Below, in pieces: positions 6,188-10,539 of a stretch of DNA of 10,539 nt (positions within the stretch are counted from its first letter, which is position 1; the number at the start of each line of letters is the position of its first letter). Source of the stretch: GCA-2718595 sp963935005 (GTDB taxonomy: Bacteria; Gemmatimonadota; Gemmatimonadetes; Longimicrobiales; Gaopeijiaceae); assembly GCA_963935005.1 (NCBI GenBank), contig CAWWAX010000048.1, positions 1-10,539 of the forward strand, given 5' to 3'. The notes under the pieces were generated by a model. It searched no databases. It saw only the letters and a list, made by a program, of their open reading frames with translations, and had not been told where the DNA came from. The position numbers and the translations under genes were made by a program.

Positions 6188-8368
6188 CTATCCGACTGAA
6201 AAAAGCTCCAGTCTATCTGAATATCGACAGCCGAGCAATTCAGCTACTAGTTGGGCTTCTTTACTTAGTCGAGCTTCTTTACTCTCAAAACCAGGATTGC
6301 TTTCTATTAATGAGCGCACTTTACTCTCAAAACCAGGATTGCTTTCTATTAATGAGCGCGCCCTCCCCTGAGCTTCGACCAAAAGATCCTCATCCTTTGT
6401 CAAATCTGCAAATTTTAAAACAGGATCTCTACCATGCTGCTGTGCACCGAAAAAATCTCCCTGACCTCTAATCCTAAGATCTTCCTTGGCTAAGGCAAAA
6501 CCATCAGCAGTTTTAATGAACACCTGGATTCGTTCAGCTGCCACTCCCTGAGGATCTGCAATAAGAACACAGAAACTCTCCGATAATCCTCTTCCTACTC
6601 TACCTCTAAGCTGATGTAGCTGTGACAGACCGAATCTTTCGGGATTCTCGATCAGCATTACGGTAGCATTTGCGACATCGATACCTACTTCGATTACTGT
6701 AGTTGCCACTAGGATTTCTGTTTCTCCAGAGATAAAGGACTTCATTGTTTCGTCCCGTTCTGCACTGGAGAGTTGCCCATGTACTAGGCCAACCCTCCTA
6801 TGTGGGAACACTTCTTTACAAAGCTTCTCATATCCTTCTTTGGCTGAACGCAAATCTATCTTATCAGAGTCATCTATCAAGGGATAGACGACATAAACTT
6901 GACGACCTTCCATTAATTCCAATTCTAATTTTTCATACACCTGAGTTCTTTCGTTAGGAGGATAAATGACTGTCTTAACAGGCTTACGTCCCGTCGGCAA
7001 TCCTTCAATTATGGAAAGATCGAAATCACCATAAAGGGCCATCGCGAGGGACCGTGGAATTGGCGTCGCCGACATGAGCAGGATATCTGGAAGCAAATCT
7101 GAATCCCCTAGGGCCATTCTTTGCTTAACTCCGAAACGATGCTGTTCATCGACCACCACCAATCCTAATTTATCAAAGACTACACCTTTTTGAATCAAAG
7201 CATGAGTCCCCACAATTACCTGTGCCTGACCATTTTCGAGACTCTGTAATACGGTTCTTTTTTCTTCGTCAGACTTCTTCCCAGTTAACAAATGAACTTG
7301 TACGCCTAGTGGTTTCAGAAATTTTTGTAATGTTTTTGCATGTTGCTCGGCTAACAGTTCCGTCGGAGCCATCAATGCTGCTTGATGGCCTCCCTCTACT
7401 GCTAACAACATCGCAAAAATACATACAATCGTTTTGCCAGATCCAACATCCCCCTGAAGAAGCCTATTCATGCGTCTCTTCGATCCCATATCTTCATAGA
7501 TTTCCCGTAAAACTTTGACTTGGCCTGCGGTTAGGTCGAAGGGCAATGAATCATAAAGAGGTTTTATAAGTTTTTTATTTCTTTGGAAAGAAATACCCGT
7601 GTTTATTGTGGTTTGACGATATCTTCCCATCGCATAGAGGACTTGTAATAAAAACAGTTCGTCAAAAGCCAGACGTCTCCGTCCTTGTTCCATTTTTTCC
7701 AAAGAATCAGGCTTATGTAAGGCCTGTAAAGCTTCCCGCATGCCTAGAAGAGATAGCTCCTTCAATATTGATCCCAAAATCGAACCTTCTCTATCAGAAG
7801 GCCTTAAATATTCCTCCTCTGCTATGCCGCTGAGAAGGTCATCAAGATTTTTTTCAAAGATACCCCTGAGAACCCACTGTTGAACTTCTTCACTGGCTGG
7901 ATAGCTGACGAAAATATGGCCACTAGAGTGTCCTACTGTCTCCTGAAGACTACCCGATCGTCCTAATACTACAAATTCTCTTGGTTGCAGCTGACGGCCA
8001 TGAAAAAACCTCACCGATCCTGTAGCCAAGACAATATCGCCATCCTGTAGTTTGCGTTCGATCCACGGTTGTCCTGGCCAGGCACATGTGATCATTCCCG
8101 ACTCGTCCTGTAAAACCGCTTGAAAAATTCGCAGGCTGCTTCTAGTGGAAATAACCCCCCTGGATCGTACAATTCCAATTATTGTAGCTTCTTCACCCAC
8201 TTCAAGACTGTCTGCGGTTTGGATGGTCGATGCGTCGTCATATCTACGGGGCCCATGATATAGCAGATCTCTAGCTGTAAATATCCCCATACGTCCTAGG
8301 GACTCAGATCGAACTGGTCCCACTCCTTTGAGGAATTGGACTGGTTTTTCGAGTTTAAAGTAATTCAC
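6188..8368 (-). CDS. recG: ATP-dependent DNA helicase RecG
   Basis: Superfamily 2 translocase that remodels stalled replication forks and Holliday junctions and unwinds R-loops. It has 726 residues, against roughly 680-700 in well-known homologues. The N-terminus has a helix-hairpin-helix-like start (FLKGVGPVRSESLGRMGI) and an OB-fold wedge (about 55-140). The helicase motifs are: I GDVGSGKT (306-313), Ia MAPTELLAEQH, II DEQHRFG (407-413), III MSATPIPRS (432-440), V TTVIEVGIDVANA (556-568) and VI QLRGRVGRG (586-594). The RecG hallmark RIRGQGDFFGAQQHG follows at 632-646. Near the C-terminus, residues 671-684 and 685-698 are a tandem duplication (see the repeat entry), which accounts for part of the extra length. 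It starts at GTG 8368, supported by AGGGGA 10 nt upstream. The gene lies 79 nt after the VWA protein gene and ahead of asnS. Confidence 0.97.
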   Translation of the reverse strand: MNYFKLEKPVQFLKGVGPVRSESLGRMGIFTARDLLYHGPRRYDDASTIQTADSLEVGEEATIIGIVRSRGVISTRSSLRIFQAVLQDESGMITCAWPGQPWIERKLQDGDIVLATGSVRFFHGRQLQPREFVVLGRSGSLQETVGHSSGHIFVSYPASEEVQQWVLRGIFEKNLDDLLSGIAEEEYLRPSDREGSILGSILKELSLLGMREALQALHKPDSLEKMEQGRRRLAFDELFLLQVLYAMGRYRQTTINTGISFQRNKKLIKPLYDSLPFDLTAGQVKVLREIYEDMGSKRRMNRLLQGDVGSGKTIVCIFAMLLAVEGGHQAALMAPTELLAEQHAKTLQKFLKPLGVQVHLLTGKKSDEEKRTVLQSLENGQAQVIVGTHALIQKGVVFDKLGLVVVDEQHRFGVKQRMALGDSDLLPDILLMSATPIPRSLAMALYGDFDLSIIEGLPTGRKPVKTVIYPPNERTQVYEKLELELMEGRQVYVVYPLIDDSDKIDLRSAKEGYEKLCKEVFPHRRVGLVHGQLSSAERDETMKSFISGETEILVATTVIEVGIDVANATVMLIENPERFGLSQLHQLRGRVGRGLSESFCVLIADPQGVAAERIQVFIKTADGFALAKEDLRIRGQGDFFGAQQHGRDPVLKFADLTKDEDLLVEAQGRARSLIESNPGFESKVRSLIESNPGFESKEARLSKEAQLVAELLGCRYSDRLELFSVG
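6277..6359. repeat. In-frame 42-bp tandem duplication inside recG
   Basis: Two copies with a period of 42 nt: 41 identical bases at 6277-6317 recur at 6319-6359. They encode RSLIESNPGFESKV and RSLIESNPGFESKE in the RecG C-terminal tail. A shorter echo (CTTCTTTACT at 6257-6266 and 6274-6283) gives SKEARLSKEA beside it. The reading frame is kept. The near-perfect identity suggests recent replication slippage, or less likely an assembly error. Confidence 0.95.
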
Positions 8369-8378
8369 TTAATAACTT

Positions 8379-8384
8379 TCCCCT
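8379..8384 (-). promoter_or_regulatory. recG: Ribosome binding site of recG
   Basis: Minus-strand AGGGGA sits 10 nt before the GTG at 8366-8368. It decides for the GTG start, as no ATG is suitably placed and the protein begins MNYFKLEKPVQFLKG, as expected for RecG. Confidence 0.65.
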
Positions 8385-8447
8385 GATAACCCGATAGCTA
8401 TATCACTAGGTTTATCAATCTTCCTACTCCCAACTATTTCTTCGAAA

Positions 8448-10430
8448 CTACCGAAGTCCTCCCCGTCGTCGCCCGACCCATTCAAGCAAAAGGAGGACAA
8501 TCAGCAAGAGATAAGGGCTTATGAATGTGTGCAACGGCCGACCGAAATTACCAACAGTGATAGACGCAGCTGATAAATCATTCACAACATTTTCTAGTTC
8601 TTTTGGCTGCTGAAACCACTCTGAGCTGTGATCTTCTACTTCAAAACGGCCAGCACCGAGCACATCCTCAGTTTCAGAGTCAGAGTCACTTGCTTCATAA
8701 GTATAACTTCCTGAAGGTAAGCCTTCAGTCATAAATCGATCTTCTTCATCAACAACAATTGTGGTATCTCTCATCACCACATCATCTAATGAGACTGTCA
8801 AATTGATAGCACTTCCGGCCAAACCGAACCCTGTCCATTCTAGTACCACATTTTCTCTCCAGACTCTCGAGTCAGGCACCACTGCATTCTGGTTCTCCAA
8901 AATTTCCGAAGCCATCAACCAACCTAAGACCCCAGCCCATAATCGACGGTAGATCTCACGGCTAGAACCACCCTTTGAAGACCACCTCCAAAAATCTGAA
9001 GCGAGCACTGCAGCTATTCGTCTTTCGTCATTATTAACAAAAACCAAAGGTGATTGGGTTTGACCAAGACCATCTCGACGAAATTCTAATGGTTCGACAT
9101 GACTATTCGGACCCAAAAGGGGGAGAACAGCACTTAAAGGTGGTAGGAAAGAAAAATCAGCCCCAGACAAGGTGGCTGCTAAAGGTGATGGCTTAAAATT
9201 ATTTTCAAGATACCACTCGCCGGCTAAAACTCTTTCCTCAGTTGAAATTCCTAGGTCATTCGCAACTGTTCCATCTTTCAGAAATACCAAGGTGGCCTGA
9301 CTCATTTCCACAGCTGTATGAGCCCATTCAGGAGAATTGGCAGAGAAACCGTGTAAAACCAGGAGTCTGCTCCCTTCAACGGCTTCCTTGACGCTAGACT
9401 CTTCCGCTATTGCTTCATCGGGCTTTGGACCTTTCATACTTAGGTACCGACCCCCACCTAGAGCCAAAAATCCCTCTCCAGACAATCCCGAGGCCTGTGA
9501 CAAAACCGGCAATAAAAACCGCGGCTCCCAATCTGGTTCAAAAGAAACGAGTACTATTCCTTTGTCCTCAGGAATAGCCTCATAAAATGTATGTTTTTGA
9601 TTGTCTAATTCAAAATCATCTGCCAGTATTTCTACTGCTACTCTGTACTTGATCCATCCTTGGCTTTCTGGTGCGGGAAGATCAATCTTAAGATTTGATA
9701 ATCTTCCTTCGGATACAATTTCCACCTCTTCGACTGCCACAGAGGTTTCCTCTTGGAAAATTTGAACCTTTATCTGCTCTCTTTCTTCTAAGCCCTCAGA
9801 AAAAATTGATATCTCGGCAAAAACCGACTCATCGGAACGAATGTTCCTAGAAATACTAAAATCCCTTACACCTACATTTCTTCTTTTAAAATCTACCCGT
9901 TCAAATCTTACATCACCAGGAAAATTATTAGTATAAGAAAGTATGTCTTCCAAATCATCATCTATTCTGAAATCAGTAAAAACTATTACCTCAGAAGCGC
10001 CGACCTCAGCCGCACTCATCAGAGCTGGGCCTAGCTTCGAAGAATTCTCTTCAAACTGAACCTGTCCAAGGGAATCCATCGGAATAAAACGTGGCCTTTC
10101 TCCAAACAATAAAATGCGAGAAGGAGTCTCTCTTAAATCGTCCAGTTTTTCAATGACATTTTCCAAAGAGCCATCTTGTGATTGAAAACTGGGCTTCATA
10201 CTCAGTGATCCATCCACAAGTATCCAACTAGTGTGGGAGTCTATCCCAGTTCCTGGTACAGATATGGAGGGATCCCAGATTAGTATCAAAACTACACTAA
10301 GGGCTAAAGACCTAAGACTCGCGAGCCATCTCCAGGAAGAGATGGGAAGTTCACGATGCGAATATACCCAAAAGGAGAACAAACCAGCACAAATCACGAG
10401 TCCCGTCAAGATTGCTCCAGAAAGAATCAC
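8448..10430 (-). CDS. Membrane-anchored protein with von Willebrand A-like domain (BatA-like N-terminus)
   Basis: A 660-residue inner-membrane protein of unknown role. Two N-terminal hydrophobic helices (about 4-24 and 39-53) flank a short arginine-bearing loop, as in BatA/aerotolerance-regulator N-terminal regions. A VWA-like domain follows: WILVDGSLSMK gives the MIDAS DxSxS motif (D73, S75, S77) and VIVFTDFRID gives the later Asp (D153). The usual MIDAS Thr is not obvious; ENSSKLGPAL near 129-136 is the likely site. Residues 190-290 look like an Ig-like beta domain, then GIVLVSFEPDWEPRFLLPVL starts a region like the glutamine-amidotransferase-like fold of large VWA membrane proteins, including LASDFWRWS (476-484) and the WAGVLGWL segment. 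A last helix (637-652) ends in RRRGG, with the tail probably cytoplasmic. The GTG start at 10430 overlaps the upstream stop as GTGA, so translation is probably coupled. GGGAG lies only 4 nt ahead. Family placement is partly inferred. Confidence 0.85.
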   Translation of the reverse strand: MILSGAILTGLVICAGLFSFWVYSHRELPISSWRWLASLRSLALSVVLILIWDPSISVPGTGIDSHTSWILVDGSLSMKPSFQSQDGSLENVIEKLDDLRETPSRILLFGERPRFIPMDSLGQVQFEENSSKLGPALMSAAEVGASEVIVFTDFRIDDDLEDILSYTNNFPGDVRFERVDFKRRNVGVRDFSISRNIRSDESVFAEISIFSEGLEEREQIKVQIFQEETSVAVEEVEIVSEGRLSNLKIDLPAPESQGWIKYRVAVEILADDFELDNQKHTFYEAIPEDKGIVLVSFEPDWEPRFLLPVLSQASGLSGEGFLALGGGRYLSMKGPKPDEAIAEESSVKEAVEGSRLLVLHGFSANSPEWAHTAVEMSQATLVFLKDGTVANDLGISTEERVLAGEWYLENNFKPSPLAATLSGADFSFLPPLSAVLPLLGPNSHVEPLEFRRDGLGQTQSPLVFVNNDERRIAAVLASDFWRWSSKGGSSREIYRRLWAGVLGWLMASEILENQNAVVPDSRVWRENVVLEWTGFGLAGSAINLTVSLDDVVMRDTTIVVDEEDRFMTEGLPSGSYTYEASDSDSETEDVLGAGRFEVEDHSSEWFQQPKELENVVNDLSAASITVGNFGRPLHTFISPYLLLIVLLLLEWVGRRRGGLR

Positions 10431-10539
10431 CGCACTCCCGAATTTGCCTGATCATCAATATTTCTAGATTGCTCCGAACTCAGTGGATCGGAAGCCAGCC
10501 CCTGCATCACGAGCGGAACCGAATCGTTCGATCCGGCAC
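10427..10539 (-). CDS. C-terminal end of an unidentified upstream gene
   Basis: The minus-strand frame open from the window edge reads AGSNDSVPLVMQGLASDP and continues 18 more residues to GVR and a TGA at 10427-10429. This stop overlaps the GTG of the VWA gene as GTGA, the arrangement expected of a translationally coupled operon neighbour. The 36 visible residues are polar and low in pattern, and I recognise no family. Another frame is open from the edge to a TAG about 40 nt earlier, so the choice rests on the stop/start overlap. Confidence 0.55.
   Translation of the reverse strand, partial: AGSNDSVPLVMQGLASDPLSSEQSRNIDDQANSGVR

Noticed and set aside
6277..6359. Tandem repeat considered as a CRISPR or minisatellite array
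   Set aside because: There are only two abutting copies with no spacers, in frame inside recG; it is an internal duplication.
8369..8447. 79-nt gap before recG examined for a promoter or terminator
   Set aside because: Apart from the recG ribosome site and a chance ATAGCTAT palindrome, I found no paired -35/-10 boxes and no stem with a T-tract.

Overview
The window is a run of mostly housekeeping genes from an uncultured-looking, moderately AT-rich Gram-negative (diderm) bacterium. A lipoprotein signal, a probable outer-membrane beta-barrel and an inner-membrane/periplasmic von Willebrand A protein all point to a two-membrane envelope. The envelope proteins loosely recall Gemmatimonadota and other FCB-like lineages, but that placement is an inference from style, not from a marker gene. 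All intact genes lie on the minus strand, so transcription runs from high to low coordinates.

In order of transcription: (i) the 36-residue tail of an unidentified gene (10539-10427) overlaps by 4 nt a large membrane-anchored VWA protein (10430-8448). (ii) After a 79-nt gap come recG, the branched-DNA helicase (8368-6188), and 47 nt later asnS, asparaginyl-tRNA synthetase (6140-4836). (iii) A 468-nt stretch (4368-4835) holds no intact gene. It contains a decayed mazG on the plus strand, convergent with asnS, and an AT-rich hairpin followed by a T-rich tract just before alr. (iv) The second cluster is alr, alanine racemase (4367-3252), a lipoprotein with a possible DNRLRE/CBM96-like region (3205-1904), an outer-membrane barrel-like protein whose start overlaps the lipoprotein stop as ATGA (1907-735), and mtaB, the t6A-tRNA methylthiotransferase (720 to beyond base 1), 14 nt further on.

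Functionally the window mixes envelope building (alr, lipoprotein, barrel, VWA protein), translation quality (asnS, mtaB) and DNA repair (recG). The tight spacing suggests two multi-gene transcripts, split by the mazG relic region. I see no CRISPR array, transposase, integrase, rRNA, tRNA or defence system. The best second-look items are the mazG relic, the hairpin in the alr leader, an in-frame 42-bp tandem duplication near the recG C-terminus, and the uncharacterised lipoprotein/barrel pair. I do not find evidence for an entirely new system here.
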